DNA from: Planctomycetia bacterium
Lineage (GTDB): Bacteria; Planctomycetota; Phycisphaerae; Phycisphaerales; SM1A02
Direction of reading: 5' to 3'
DNA length: 12,315 bases
NCBI GenBank assembly: GCA_009936695.1
Contig: JAACEA010000325.1
Location: 1 to 12,315 of the forward strand
Under the pieces are notes generated by a model that ran no database searches, had not been told where the DNA came from, and saw nothing but the letters and a program-made list of their open reading frames with translations. The position numbers and the translations under genes are program-made. Of this stretch, positions 5,498-12,315 are shown in pieces. Within the stretch, counting starts at the first letter, position 1. Each line of letters begins with the position of its first letter.

Positions 5498-6597
5498 TCC
5501 GGGGAGTCCCAGATCCAGTTCGGACGTCGAATCGGGAGACCGCGGCCATGCGTCGCGGCGGCGGCATGCGCCATGTCGGTCACCAATCCGGGCTCGTCGA
5601 CCAGCCGCATCAGCACCCGAATGAAGGCATTGCGATTCGCGGGTGGCAGAAGCCGGCCGTCGACGCGGTCGCGAACCACCGAGGCCGCATTCGCCCGATC
5701 GGACGCGACCACCGGCACGCCGAGGGCGAGCCAGGTCCGCATCTCGACGACCGACGGCGGTGTGAAGGTGACCGCGTCGGGGAAATCGACCTGGGCCGCG
5801 ACGTCGACGCCGGCGGCGATGGCTCGGGGATCCCGCACCCGGGCATCGAGCACCAGTCCGACGGGACTCCCGCCGAACCGGCCCATGCCCTCGCGAAGCC
5901 ACTGCGACGACGCGACCGCGTTGATCCCCATCGGATCCGCGACGAGGCAGCACCCTCGGCCTGCGACCGCCGCGGAGGCGGCCGCGGTCATGGCGGCGGA
6001 CACATCCGACCCATGCGTGGGATCACCAGCGACCGCGATCACGAGACGGTCGTCGTCGATCCCCCACTGCCCACGAATGGACGCACGTCGCGATGACCGG
6101 CGATCGGGATGATCGGTGCCCCGGACCGGCAGATCCGCCGCCGCGATGGTGGAGCCGACGCGCCATCCGCGTCGAGCCAGCGCCGGTCCGATCTCAGGCC
6201 CGATCGGATGGACGATCGCGGTCGTCCGGCGCCAGGCTTCGATCCGCGGGGCCCGTGGTTCGATCGCCCCGACGATTCCCACCACCTCCGAGGTCGTTCC
6301 GGAGGACAAGGCGGCGACCAGCGCGGATTCCGACCACGCGACGATGCGATCGGGCGCGGACGAGCCGAGGGCGCGACGGATCGCGGGCCCCGCGAGCCGC
6401 GGACTTCGCAGGGGGGCTGGAACCGCGGCGGTCACGACGACGCCCGCGTCACCCACCGCGTCCGCGGCGGCTCGACCACCGATCACGACGACGGCGTCGT
6501 CGGCCTGGAGCGCCGCGAGCACCCTCCGGGTGGAGGGGCCGCATCCGGGAGCATCTGGTTCGAGGACGTGCACGACGCGGGACATGCGGCGGGTCAT
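5446..6597 (-). CDS. GT4-like glycosyltransferase
   Basis: This 383-residue protein resembles GT-B fold glycosyltransferases of family 4, which transfer sugars from nucleotide donors to lipids, polysaccharides or proteins. The C-terminal half is the telling part. Residues 281-319 contain PSVVEMRTWLALGVPVVASD, with Glu285 in the position of the donor-binding glutamate, then a VRDRVDG and LLPP stretch as in the family. The N-terminal half starts with a strand, VVHVLEP, and a Gly-rich turn but diverges strongly. The ATG at 6597 directly abuts AAGAAGG; the ATG at 6585 has AAGGA eleven bases upstream and may be the true start. The gene is last in a leftward run after two lipoproteins (57-base gap), which hints at a role in the envelope. 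It ends inside the convergent amidohydrolase gene. Confidence 0.75.
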   Translation of the reverse strand: MTRRMSRVVHVLEPDAPGCGPSTRRVLAALQADDAVVVIGGRAAADAVGDAGVVVTAAVPAPLRSPRLAGPAIRRALGSSAPDRIVAWSESALVAALSSGTTSEVVGIVGAIEPRAPRIEAWRRTTAIVHPIGPEIGPALARRGWRVGSTIAAADLPVRGTDHPDRRSSRRASIRGQWGIDDDRLVIAVAGDPTHGSDVSAAMTAAASAAVAGRGCCLVADPMGINAVASSQWLREGMGRFGGSPVGLVLDARVRDPRAIAAGVDVAAQVDFPDAVTFTPPSVVEMRTWLALGVPVVASDRANAASVVRDRVDGRLLPPANRNAFIRVLMRLVDEPGLVTDMAHAAAATHGRGLPIRRPNWIWDSPDHSAGGRSFENPMAASR

Positions 6598-6654
6598 CCT
6601 TCTTGCGAATTCAGGAACGCGGAGTGGACGGGAGGAGACGCTCTCGTGGACGGA

Positions 6655-7353
6655 TCAACGAATCCCGAGGTTCTCACCGAGATCGACACGCTCGTGCTCG
6701 TAGAACAGTTCGGCCACGTTCCGCCCGAGACGCATCGCGAGATCGTCCTCGACGCGTCGTCGTTTCGCGAAACTCTGGAAGTTCGACGGATCGACCTCAC
6801 GGATCTGCCCGACGACTTCGAGTCCGTTGGGATCATCCGCCGGAAACACCCGGGAGCCCATGGCCAGATCGAGGACCTTGATGCTGCAGACCGCGGTGGG
6901 TCGCGGCGTGAAGCCGTCGAGCGTCAGCGCAAAGCCGTCGAGGGAGACGTAGAGCACCTGCTCGACCCCGGACTCCCGACCGATGCGTTCGATGCTGACC
7001 CGGTCGTTGCTGGTCTCCAGCGCGCGGGTCAGGGCGAGCACGTCGCGCGAGTCCACCATCAGGTTCGAGGGGATCGCGTCGTTCGCGATCAGACTGTCGG
7101 TGATCTGCACGCCCACCATGGACCGAAGTGCGGTCCGGGGAAACGCATTCGTCGGATCATCCACGAAGACCGCGGTCGTGGTCTCGCGAAGTTCGTAGGC
7201 CGCGGGGATCGTCCCCGGTCCCTCGAGCACGTAGGCCACCGGCACCACGATGTTGCAACCGACGAGGAGACCCGTCGCGGCGGTCGCGACCACCAGCGAG
7301 AGCATCGATCGGACTCCGACGAGGCGGCGTGGGGAGCGTCGTGAATCATGCAT
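6655..7353 (-). CDS. Lipoprotein of unknown function, second of a related pair
   Basis: The 232-residue product starts with a basic n-region (RRSPRR), a hydrophobic core and the lipobox LLVGC, with Cys33 as the lipidation site and Asn34 after it, which favours an outer-membrane location. The mature part is alpha/beta and resembles the product of the gene before it. Both share a stretch of the form YxLRxxT.AV.V after the hydrophobic region, an ELGVD/ESGVE-like turn before a strand (VLYVSLDGFALTL here) and an L..LFY.HE-like ending. I do not know the family; LpoB, CsgG N-terminal and GNA1162-type periplasmic domains have a similar look but this is a guess. The ATG overlaps the stop of the preceding gene by eight bases, so translation is probably coupled, and GAGGA lies eleven bases upstream. 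Confidence 0.8.
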   Translation of the reverse strand: MHDSRRSPRRLVGVRSMLSLVVATAATGLLVGCNIVVPVAYVLEGPGTIPAAYELRETTTAVFVDDPTNAFPRTALRSMVGVQITDSLIANDAIPSNLMVDSRDVLALTRALETSNDRVSIERIGRESGVEQVLYVSLDGFALTLDGFTPRPTAVCSIKVLDLAMGSRVFPADDPNGLEVVGQIREVDPSNFQSFAKRRRVEDDLAMRLGRNVAELFYEHERVDLGENLGIR

Positions 7354-8032
7354 CGGGGTACTTGTCCTCAATGTGGTCGTAGAAGAGCCATCCGGCCTGC
7401 TGGACGAAGGTCGCGAGGAGACCGGTCTTGATCTTCTCCTCGGTCGAGCTTTCACGCCCGAGCTCGGGGATCTTCGGAAACTCGGAACTGATGTCGTAGG
7501 TCTCGGAGAAGGCGTCGGCATCGAAGCCGTCCGCTTCCACGATGCCGATCGAGGCGCCGGCCACGCCCTCCCACTGCCAGCGGTTTCCCGGCGGATTCAG
7601 GCGGAACTCGAAGACGTCGATCCACACCACGCGATCGACACCGAGCTCTTCGCACACTTCGCCATAGGGCATCATCTCCCAGCCGGGCTGGTGGTAGGTC
7701 CAGTCCAGGACGGCCGCGGGATTGAGCACCTGCGCGCCTTCGACGTTCATCTGGATCCGACGGCTCAGGTTGACGGCGATGTCCGCCACCACGCTCGGAA
7801 ACTGGTAGAGCGTCGCCATGTCGGTCTGAACGAGCACCGCCACGGTCTGGTTTCGAAGGCCGTCGTACTCCGCGAGCACTTCCACCTTCTTCTCGCGTTC
7901 GATGTTCTGACCGATGACGCTGGCGACGCCGAAGATCTGGCACCCCTGGAGGACGCCGAGGGTCGTGACCACCGCAAGGGCGGAGAGGCCTCGGAGAATT
8001 CCATTCGAACGGTCGCGATGAATCGTGTTCAT
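7346..8032 (-). CDS. Lipoprotein of unknown function, first of a related pair
   Basis: The 228-residue product has a clear lipoprotein signal: a short basic start, a hydrophobic core and VLQGC with Cys31; Gln32 at +2 favours the outer membrane. The mature part has YDGLRNQTVAVLVQTD, a helix, then EELGVDRVVWIDVFEF, which aligns by eye with the second lipoprotein (ESGVEQVLYVSLDGF). It ends in a helix with GWLFYDHIED. The pair looks like an old tandem duplication with strong divergence. A longer open frame reaches back to 8158, but the ATG at 8032 puts the signal peptide at the N-terminus, so I chose it; the ribosome binding site is weak. It follows the DUF2752 gene by 86 bases and overlaps the next gene by eight. 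Confidence 0.82.
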   Translation of the reverse strand: MNTIHRDRSNGILRGLSALAVVTTLGVLQGCQIFGVASVIGQNIEREKKVEVLAEYDGLRNQTVAVLVQTDMATLYQFPSVVADIAVNLSRRIQMNVEGAQVLNPAAVLDWTYHQPGWEMMPYGEVCEELGVDRVVWIDVFEFRLNPPGNRWQWEGVAGASIGIVEADGFDADAFSETYDISSEFPKIPELGRESSTEEKIKTGLLATFVQQAGWLFYDHIEDKYPDA

Positions 8033-8118
8033 GATTTTGGTCTCGGACGGATTCCGCGGACGTCGAGCGGGACGAGGCGGTGGAAGGAACGAACGGACGA
8101 TCGAACGAGGGGTGTGAC

Positions 8119-8628
8119 TCACAAGAGGCCCCGGTGATCCATGATCTTCCAACCCCATGCAAGCAGCAGCATGGCGATCGAGATCCAGAAGAGCCGGCGG
8201 CCGAAGAGACTGGTGAAGAACGGCGCCAGCATCGAGCCGGTGACCGCCGTCCAGCCCGCGACGAGCACGGTGGCCGCGGTGACGACCGCGAGCACGGCCC
8301 CCATCGGTTGCGTCCGGAACGACGCGGGAAGATCACCATGCGCGGCGTGGCTGAACGAGGTGGTCATTCCACAGGTCGGACACGGCATGTTGGCCGCGAC
8401 GATCCAGTTGCAAGGCGGCATTCCAAGTTGTCGATGCGTTCCGAGGCCGGCCTCGGAAGGCACCAGAATCCAGGCGATCGTGAGCACCGCGGACGCGACC
8501 AGCGCGACCAGCCCGGAGGCCAACCGAACCGATGCCGTCGCCCTTTCCGGCGTGGCGCCTCCCCATCCCACCGCGGCCCAATCGCTCGGTGGAGGTGGCG
8601 GAACGGCGGTCCCCGGTGCTTCAGACAT
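8119..8628 (-). CDS. DUF2752 membrane protein
   Basis: The 169-residue protein matches the DUF2752 family, small membrane proteins of unknown function with a conserved CPxCG motif. Here the motif is NMPCPTCGMTTSF, with Cys83 and Cys86, preceded by PPCNW (Cys73). Three hydrophobic segments are visible at about 37-56, 108-128 and 144-162, and a proline-rich N-terminal tail (residues 9-14) precedes them. The paired cysteines could bind a metal or form a redox pair; neither is shown. It is the first gene of the leftward run DUF2752, lipoprotein, lipoprotein, glycosyltransferase. It has no Shine-Dalgarno sequence but has a -10-like box six bases before the ATG. Confidence 0.9.
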   Translation of the reverse strand: MSEAPGTAVPPPPPSDWAAVGWGGATPERATASVRLASGLVALVASAVLTIAWILVPSEAGLGTHRQLGMPPCNWIVAANMPCPTCGMTTSFSHAAHGDLPASFRTQPMGAVLAVVTAATVLVAGWTAVTGSMLAPFFTSLFGRRLFWISIAMLLLAWGWKIMDHRGLL

Positions 8629-8634
8629 CTCAAC

Positions 8635-8640
8635 AGGCTA
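8635..8640 (-). promoter_or_regulatory. -10 box giving a leaderless DUF2752 operon transcript
   Basis: On the minus strand GGTAGCCT holds TAGCCT six bases before the ATG at 8628, and no ribosome binding site is present. Transcription from it would start at the start codon. No -35 was identified. Confidence 0.4.
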
Positions 8641-8736
8641 CCGAGGCCCAGATCGCGAGGCAATGAATGTCGCGGGAATCGTCGGTTGTGATGTCGAGAA
8701 GCGGGTTTCACGCCGGTCCCATCGATGTCACCGTCG

Positions 8737-8742
8737 TACCAT
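8737..8742 (+). promoter_or_regulatory. -10 box giving a leaderless M19 peptidase transcript
   Basis: TACCAT, the same hexamer as before the amidohydrolase, ends six bases before the ATG at 8749, and there is no Shine-Dalgarno sequence. It also decides the start: the ATG at 8725 lies upstream of this box. Confidence 0.45.
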
Positions 8743-8748
8743 GCGACG

Positions 8749-9744
8749 ATGTCCGACGACACCGCCTGGATCGACGCCCATCTCGACCTCGCCTACCTGG
8801 CCGGTGAGGGGCGCGACTTCCTCATCTCCACGCGAGAGGCCGACCTCGATGCGACGGTGAGCTGGCCCGACCTCGCAGAGGCCCGGATCCGCACCGCCTT
8901 CGCGACGATCTTCACGGAACGCGACGGCCCTTCCGACGAACCCGCGGCGTATCCGGCGGATGACGCCGACGCGGCCGAGGCCGCGGGGCTCCGGCAGTTG
9001 GCGTGGTACGAGTCGGAGGAGCGAGCCGGCCGTGTGCGGATCGTGCGTGACGCTTCGGATCTCGATCATCCGACCGTTCCCCGGCTCGTGATCCTCATGG
9101 AGTGCGCGGATCCGATCACGGGGCCCGACGCGGTCGACGCGTGGTACGGACGCGGACTGCGGATCGTCGGCCTGAGCTGGGCCAGAGGTTCGCGCTACGC
9201 CGGGGGGAACGGCGTTCCCGGCGGCCTCACTCCGGCGGGTGAAGCGATCGTCGACGCCTTCGATGAACGTGGAATCGCCCACGATCTCTCGCATCTCTCC
9301 GAGGCGGCGTTCGACGACGTGCTGGAACGATCTCACGGACCGGTCTGCGCGACCCACTCGAACGCCGCCGCGATCACCGGTCGGAATCCACGCCATCTTC
9401 GCGACGACCAGATCCAGGCCATCGCCGCCCGCGACGGGGTGATCGGCCTCAATCTCTTCGGCCGTTTCCTCCATGGCGAAGATCGTGACGCCACGATCGA
9501 GGACTGCCTCGATCACATCGAGCACGTCGCGTCGATCGCGGGTCGGAATCGAGTCGGCCTCGGCTCCGATGCCGACGGTGGCTTTCCGGGTTCCGCCCTC
9601 CCCGTCGGCCTTCGCGATCTCCGAAACCTCGATCGGCTCACCGAGGGGCTTCACGATCGGGGATGGTCCACCGACGCGTGCCACGGTTTCCGATCGAAGA
9701 ACTGGCGCCGGTGGCTCGATCGGTTACTGACACTACGTCGGTGA
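8749..9744 (+). CDS. M19 membrane dipeptidase-family peptidase
   Basis: The 331-residue protein belongs to peptidase family M19 (renal dipeptidase), binuclear zinc enzymes that split dipeptides, including ones with a D-residue. All main metal ligands are in place: His11 and Asp13 (DAHLDL), Glu118 (LMECAD), His182 (DLSHLS), His203 (ATHSNA) and Asp274 (GLGSDADG). Where human dipeptidase has His152, this protein has Trp144 in GLSWARG, as in several bacterial members. There is no signal peptide, so despite the family name it is likely cytoplasmic. The start at 8749 fits the DxHxDL motif near the N-terminus and the -10 box six bases upstream. It is divergent from the DUF2752 operon across 120 bases. 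A role in peptide or cell-wall dipeptide recycling is possible but not shown. Confidence 0.92.
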   Translation: MSDDTAWIDAHLDLAYLAGEGRDFLISTREADLDATVSWPDLAEARIRTAFATIFTERDGPSDEPAAYPADDADAAEAAGLRQLAWYESEERAGRVRIVRDASDLDHPTVPRLVILMECADPITGPDAVDAWYGRGLRIVGLSWARGSRYAGGNGVPGGLTPAGEAIVDAFDERGIAHDLSHLSEAAFDDVLERSHGPVCATHSNAAAITGRNPRHLRDDQIQAIAARDGVIGLNLFGRFLHGEDRDATIEDCLDHIEHVASIAGRNRVGLGSDADGGFPGSALPVGLRDLRNLDRLTEGLHDRGWSTDACHGFRSKNWRRWLDRLLTLRR

Positions 9745-9756
9745 ATCTGGTATCAA
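9727..9756 (+). promoter_or_regulatory. Promoter of the beta-barrel gene
   Basis: CTGACA (9727-9732) matches five of six -35 bases and TATCAA (9751-9756) is a fair -10, with an 18-base spacer. It overlaps the last codons of the M19 peptidase gene and would give a leader of about 60 bases. Confidence 0.5.
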
Positions 9757-9823
9757 TCCCCTGCGTCGCGCGGCCCGGCCGATCGCGAGTCAACGTTGAA
9801 GCCACATCGAACGAGGAGAAACC

Positions 9824-10765
9824 ATGAACCAGATCCGCGCCGCGATCACCATCTCAGCCATCGCCCTCCCCTTCTCGGCCCCGCTCGCCGCCGACACCTC
9901 GGTCGAGCTCGACTTCGCCGCCGGAATCCTGGCCTTGCAGGACGATGCTCCCACCGCCTCGACCGCCACGGGCACCCGCGACGATGGCGAAGGCGTGGTC
10001 ACCGAGTACGAGGCCGATCCGAACGCGACCAACACCGAGGCGCTCGCGAAAGCCGCGCAGAACCCGGTGGCGGACATGATCAGTCTTCCCTTCCAGAACA
10101 ACTTCACCTTTCCCACCGGCCCCAATGACAACGCCCAGTGGGTGCTCAACGTCCAGCCGGTGATCCCGATCAATCTCACCGATGACATCAACCTGATCAC
10201 CCGGACGATTCTTCCGGTGGTCAACTCCCCGTCGCCGGCCAGCGGGATCTCGAGCGATTTCGGAATCGGCAATCTCCAGTTCACCGGCTTCCTGTCGCCG
10301 GCGAAGGTCGACGATGGACTGATCTGGGGCGTGGGCCCCGTGCTGCAGTTCCCGACCGCCTCCTCGGCACGACTCGGCAGCGACAAGTGGACCGCCGGCC
10401 CGAGCCTCGTGATGCTCTCGATGCAGGGCCCCTGGGTGGTTGGAGGGCTCGTCCAGAACGTGTGGTCGTACGCGGGTCCTTCGGACGCCGCCGATGTGAA
10501 CTCGTTCCTCTTCCAGCCCTTCCTGAACTACAACATGGACAAGGGCTGGTATCTCACCGCGTCGCCGGTGCTGACCGCGGACTGGAACGCCAACTCGGAC
10601 AATCGCTGGACGATCCCGCTCGGCGGCGGCATCGGCCGGATCATGCGTTTCGGATCGCAGCCGGTGAACATGCAGTTGCAGGGCTTCTACAACGTGGTCC
10701 GACCCGACGCCGTGGGCGAGTGGACGATCCGCTTCCAGATCCAGCTGCTCTTCCCGACGGGCTGA
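9824..10765 (+). CDS. Outer-membrane beta-barrel-like (transporter/MetA-type) protein
   Basis: The 313-residue protein begins with a typical signal peptide; cleavage is likely after SAPLA or SAPLAA near residues 22-23. A short acidic, Thr/Ala-rich segment follows (about 40-75). The rest consists of alternating strands with turns, such as WVLNVQPVIPINL, DINLITRTILPVV and GIGNLQFTGFLSP, and ends in RFQIQLLFPTG. This pattern is that of the outer-membrane proteins often annotated as transporter or MetA (phenol degradation) family, thought to form pores for small or hydrophobic solutes. The ATG has GAGGAG five bases upstream. A promoter sits at the end of the gene before it, so it is likely transcribed on its own. 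The solute is unknown. The stop codon lies at the foot of a hairpin shared with the convergent gene. Confidence 0.82.
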   Translation: MNQIRAAITISAIALPFSAPLAADTSVELDFAAGILALQDDAPTASTATGTRDDGEGVVTEYEADPNATNTEALAKAAQNPVADMISLPFQNNFTFPTGPNDNAQWVLNVQPVIPINLTDDINLITRTILPVVNSPSPASGISSDFGIGNLQFTGFLSPAKVDDGLIWGVGPVLQFPTASSARLGSDKWTAGPSLVMLSMQGPWVVGGLVQNVWSYAGPSDAADVNSFLFQPFLNYNMDKGWYLTASPVLTADWNANSDNRWTIPLGGGIGRIMRFGSQPVNMQLQGFYNVVRPDAVGEWTIRFQIQLLFPTG

Positions 10766-10790
10766 TCGCGACCGGTCAGACCGGTGCGAT
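10765..10790. terminator. Hairpin between convergent genes, possible two-way terminator
   Basis: ATCGC (10765-10769) pairs with GCGAT (10786-10790), and ACCGGT (10771-10776) pairs with ACCGGT (10780-10785). One base is bulged and three are left in the loop. It spans the stop codons of both flanking genes. No T run follows on either strand, so termination would have to rely on the stem. Confidence 0.4.
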
Positions 10791-12251
10791 GGCGTTCGAC
10801 GACGTGTTCAACGGAAGGCAGCGACCGCCCGCGCCGTCCTCGACGAGCAGGTGGAGTCGGATGCCGGCGCGATGGAGATCGGCGACCGCCGGCGCGTCCC
10901 GGGTGAAGACATGGAGCGACGTCGCGCCGTTGAAACCGGTGGCGAGCGTGACGAGTTCGCGGTTTGCGCCGAGCCAGGCTTCCGCGATGCGCAAGGACTC
11001 GATCGCCCCGTGCTCGCAGAGCAGATGCAGCCGCCCGTCCTCGTCGAGACCGAACTCCACCTCGGGGGCGATCGGACACCGGAAGCTCGCGACCGAGATC
11101 CCGTCGATCCACTTCGACCAGTTCGTCGCACCGACCACCTCGACCGCATCGGCTTCCACGGCGGGCGCGGACTCGGCGGCCGAGGCGTGCGACGTCTCGA
11201 TCCCGGAAGCGGCTTCGACGTCCTTCGACGCGTCGGTCGACCGGAACGCGGGCGCCCCCGCCTGGCCGGTCGGCGCCGGACTCAAGCGGACGGGTCGAAC
11301 CACGGCTCGCTTCGGAGACTCCGCGGGAAAGAGTGGCTGCATTCCGATGCCGCCGCGCCGCGACGGCGTCGGACGCACGGACTTGGGCGGCGGGCCGGAA
11401 CTCGTCGACTCCTCGAAACCCGCCAGACGCAATCCCGCGTTCGGGCCGGCGTTCGAGCCGGCCGGCTCGTCCCCGAACGGGCGGGGCAAGGGCGTCGCCG
11501 GCGGCGTGTCGAACTGCGCCGCGTCGAGCGAGGCCCGAATCGCGGTGACGACCTCCTGGGCCGTTCGCCGCACCGATTCCTCGAACATGATTCGCTGGGA
11601 TCCCTCCACCACGTCGAGCCGACGGACCATCGCCACCACCGGAAGCGGGCGATCGAGATGCCGGTTCGCGGCCTCCGAGAGCACGTCCGCCGCGCCACCG
11701 GCCCGATCCTCATCGGCCCCGACCACGACGAGTCCGAGGTCGAGGGGCTGTTCCGCGGCGACCCGCGCCGCCGCCCCCTTCGCGAGGCGATAGGCCTCGA
11801 TCACCGCGGGCTGCTCCGCCGCGGTCAGGATGACGACTTCGTCGGCACCGGCTCGAACGGCTTCGGCCGCATCGCGATCGTCGACACAGACGACCCAACG
11901 CCGAATCTCGTCGGCGACGCGCCCCGCCGCCGTCGCGAGGTCGACGCCTTCCGGCCTCTCCACGCGACTCGACGCTCGAAAGATCTCGATCGAGCACCGG
12001 CCGCCTTCCAACCGAACGAGTCCGGTTGGTCCATGCTCCTCCGCGACCCGATCGGCGTATTGCGTGACCCAGAGCCCCGCCATCACCGGCAGATGGCCGC
12101 AGATCGCGATGGTCAGCTTCGGCTCGGCCGGCGAGGCGACGGTCGCGGACGCCGTCGCCGGCAACGGCTCGCGTTCCGGGGCGTCCAGGACGGGATCGTC
12201 GCTCAGGAAGAGATCGGTGAGTTCTTCAAAGGGGTCGCGGGCCGCATCCAT
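10776..12251 (-). CDS. MinD/FlhG-fold protein with degenerate P-loop
   Basis: The 491-residue cytoplasmic protein has, at about 45-215, the outline of a MinD/ParA-type NTPase. It shows a first strand KLTIAICGH, then VVILTAAEQPAVIEAYRLAK (139-158, like the MinD stretch VTTPEPTAITDAYALIK), the strand DLGLVVVGAD with following helix, and RPLPVVAMVRRLD (201-213, like the MinD strand before its P-x-D). The Walker A region is not GKGGVGKT but CGHLPVMAGLW (51-61), so ATP binding is doubtful. Residues 245-380 are rich in Pro, Ala and Ser and probably disordered. The C-terminal 105 residues form a further alpha/beta domain that I do not recognise. The start has GGAG nine bases upstream and lies three bases after the stop of the preceding gene, so the two are an operon. 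A scaffold or localisation role is a guess. Confidence 0.8.
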   Translation of the reverse strand: MDAARDPFEELTDLFLSDDPVLDAPEREPLPATASATVASPAEPKLTIAICGHLPVMAGLWVTQYADRVAEEHGPTGLVRLEGGRCSIEIFRASSRVERPEGVDLATAAGRVADEIRRWVVCVDDRDAAEAVRAGADEVVILTAAEQPAVIEAYRLAKGAAARVAAEQPLDLGLVVVGADEDRAGGAADVLSEAANRHLDRPLPVVAMVRRLDVVEGSQRIMFEESVRRTAQEVVTAIRASLDAAQFDTPPATPLPRPFGDEPAGSNAGPNAGLRLAGFEESTSSGPPPKSVRPTPSRRGGIGMQPLFPAESPKRAVVRPVRLSPAPTGQAGAPAFRSTDASKDVEAASGIETSHASAAESAPAVEADAVEVVGATNWSKWIDGISVASFRCPIAPEVEFGLDEDGRLHLLCEHGAIESLRIAEAWLGANRELVTLATGFNGATSLHVFTRDAPAVADLHRAGIRLHLLVEDGAGGRCLPLNTSSNAIAPV

Positions 12252-12254
12252 GCT

Positions 12255-12315
12255 TCACGCTCCGGGATTTCCGATCGAACGACGCCGGAAGACGTCGGGA
12301 TCGATGTCAGGTCGA
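12255..12315 (-). CDS. C-terminal end of the gene before the MinD-like protein
   Basis: A minus-strand frame enters from the right edge and ends with TGA at 12255-12257, leaving 19 residues (RPDIDPDVFRRRSIGNPGA). The stop is three bases before the ATG of the MinD-like gene, and that gene's GGAG box falls inside these last codons, as usual in operons. The product cannot be identified from so short a tail. Confidence 0.45.
   Translation of the reverse strand, partial: RPDIDPDVFRRRSIGNPGA

Noticed and set aside
3989..5953. Open frame of 654 codons on the minus strand
   Set aside because: It runs antisense through the flavin reductase-like and amidohydrolase genes, whose own frames carry clear family motifs. 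Its product is rich in Arg, Gly and Glu without any domain, as expected of an antisense frame in GC-rich DNA.
6109..7344. Open frame of 411 codons on the plus strand
   Set aside because: It is antisense to the glycosyltransferase and to the second lipoprotein, both of which have recognisable features. It has no ribosome binding site or motif.
7250..8137. Open frame of 295 codons on the plus strand
   Set aside because: It mirrors the two lipoprotein genes. Those have proper lipoboxes and coupled starts, while this product has no recognisable features.
10387..11793. Open frame of 468 codons on the plus strand
   Set aside because: It covers the end of the barrel gene in another frame and is antisense to the MinD-like gene. 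The composition is low in complexity (Arg, Ser, Ala, Pro) and no motif is present.

Overview
The window is GC-rich bacterial DNA, dense with genes on both strands and with no tRNA, rRNA, insertion sequence or CRISPR array that I could find. The best guess for the source is a planctomycete of the Phycisphaerae type. That is inference, based on high GC, many lipoproteins with no close family, a lone mraZ away from any division cluster, a MinD-fold protein without a P-loop, and several genes that appear leaderless.

Layout. On the minus strand at the left edge lie a partial hydrophobic protein and a 503-residue exported protein whose C-terminus looks like a JAMM/MPN metal-binding domain. Then comes a small regulatory island. 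An Nfu-type Fe-S protein and csrA read rightward. mraZ reads leftward towards csrA. About 500 bases without a gene separate csrA and mraZ and are full of inverted repeats. Next are a flavin-reductase-like protein and a metal-dependent amidohydrolase (plus strand). A leftward operon follows: DUF2752 membrane protein, two related lipoproteins and a GT4-like glycosyltransferase. On the plus strand come an M19 dipeptidase and an outer-membrane beta-barrel-like protein. The right end holds a leftward gene for a degenerate MinD-like protein, preceded by the tail of another gene.

The most interesting part is 2230-3575. On the strand of mraZ, the csrA-mraZ interval encodes three hairpins that present the hexaloop AAGGAU closed by a C-G pair, which matches the high-affinity CsrA site ARGGAU. 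A fourth hairpin has GGA in its loop, and the interval ends in a strong intrinsic terminator. This looks like a CsrA-sequestering RNA (CsrB/RsmZ-like in logic), either free-standing or the 3' UTR of mraZ, lying tail-to-tail with csrA. The csrA ribosome binding site also sits in a GGA-loop hairpin. The mraZ promoter is covered by boxes of the TGGGN type at exact 10-bp spacing, as expected for MraZ autoregulation. If the RNA is the mraZ 3' UTR, MraZ control would set the level of a CsrA sponge, linking division/envelope control to post-transcriptional control. This wiring is a hypothesis; the sequence elements themselves are directly visible.
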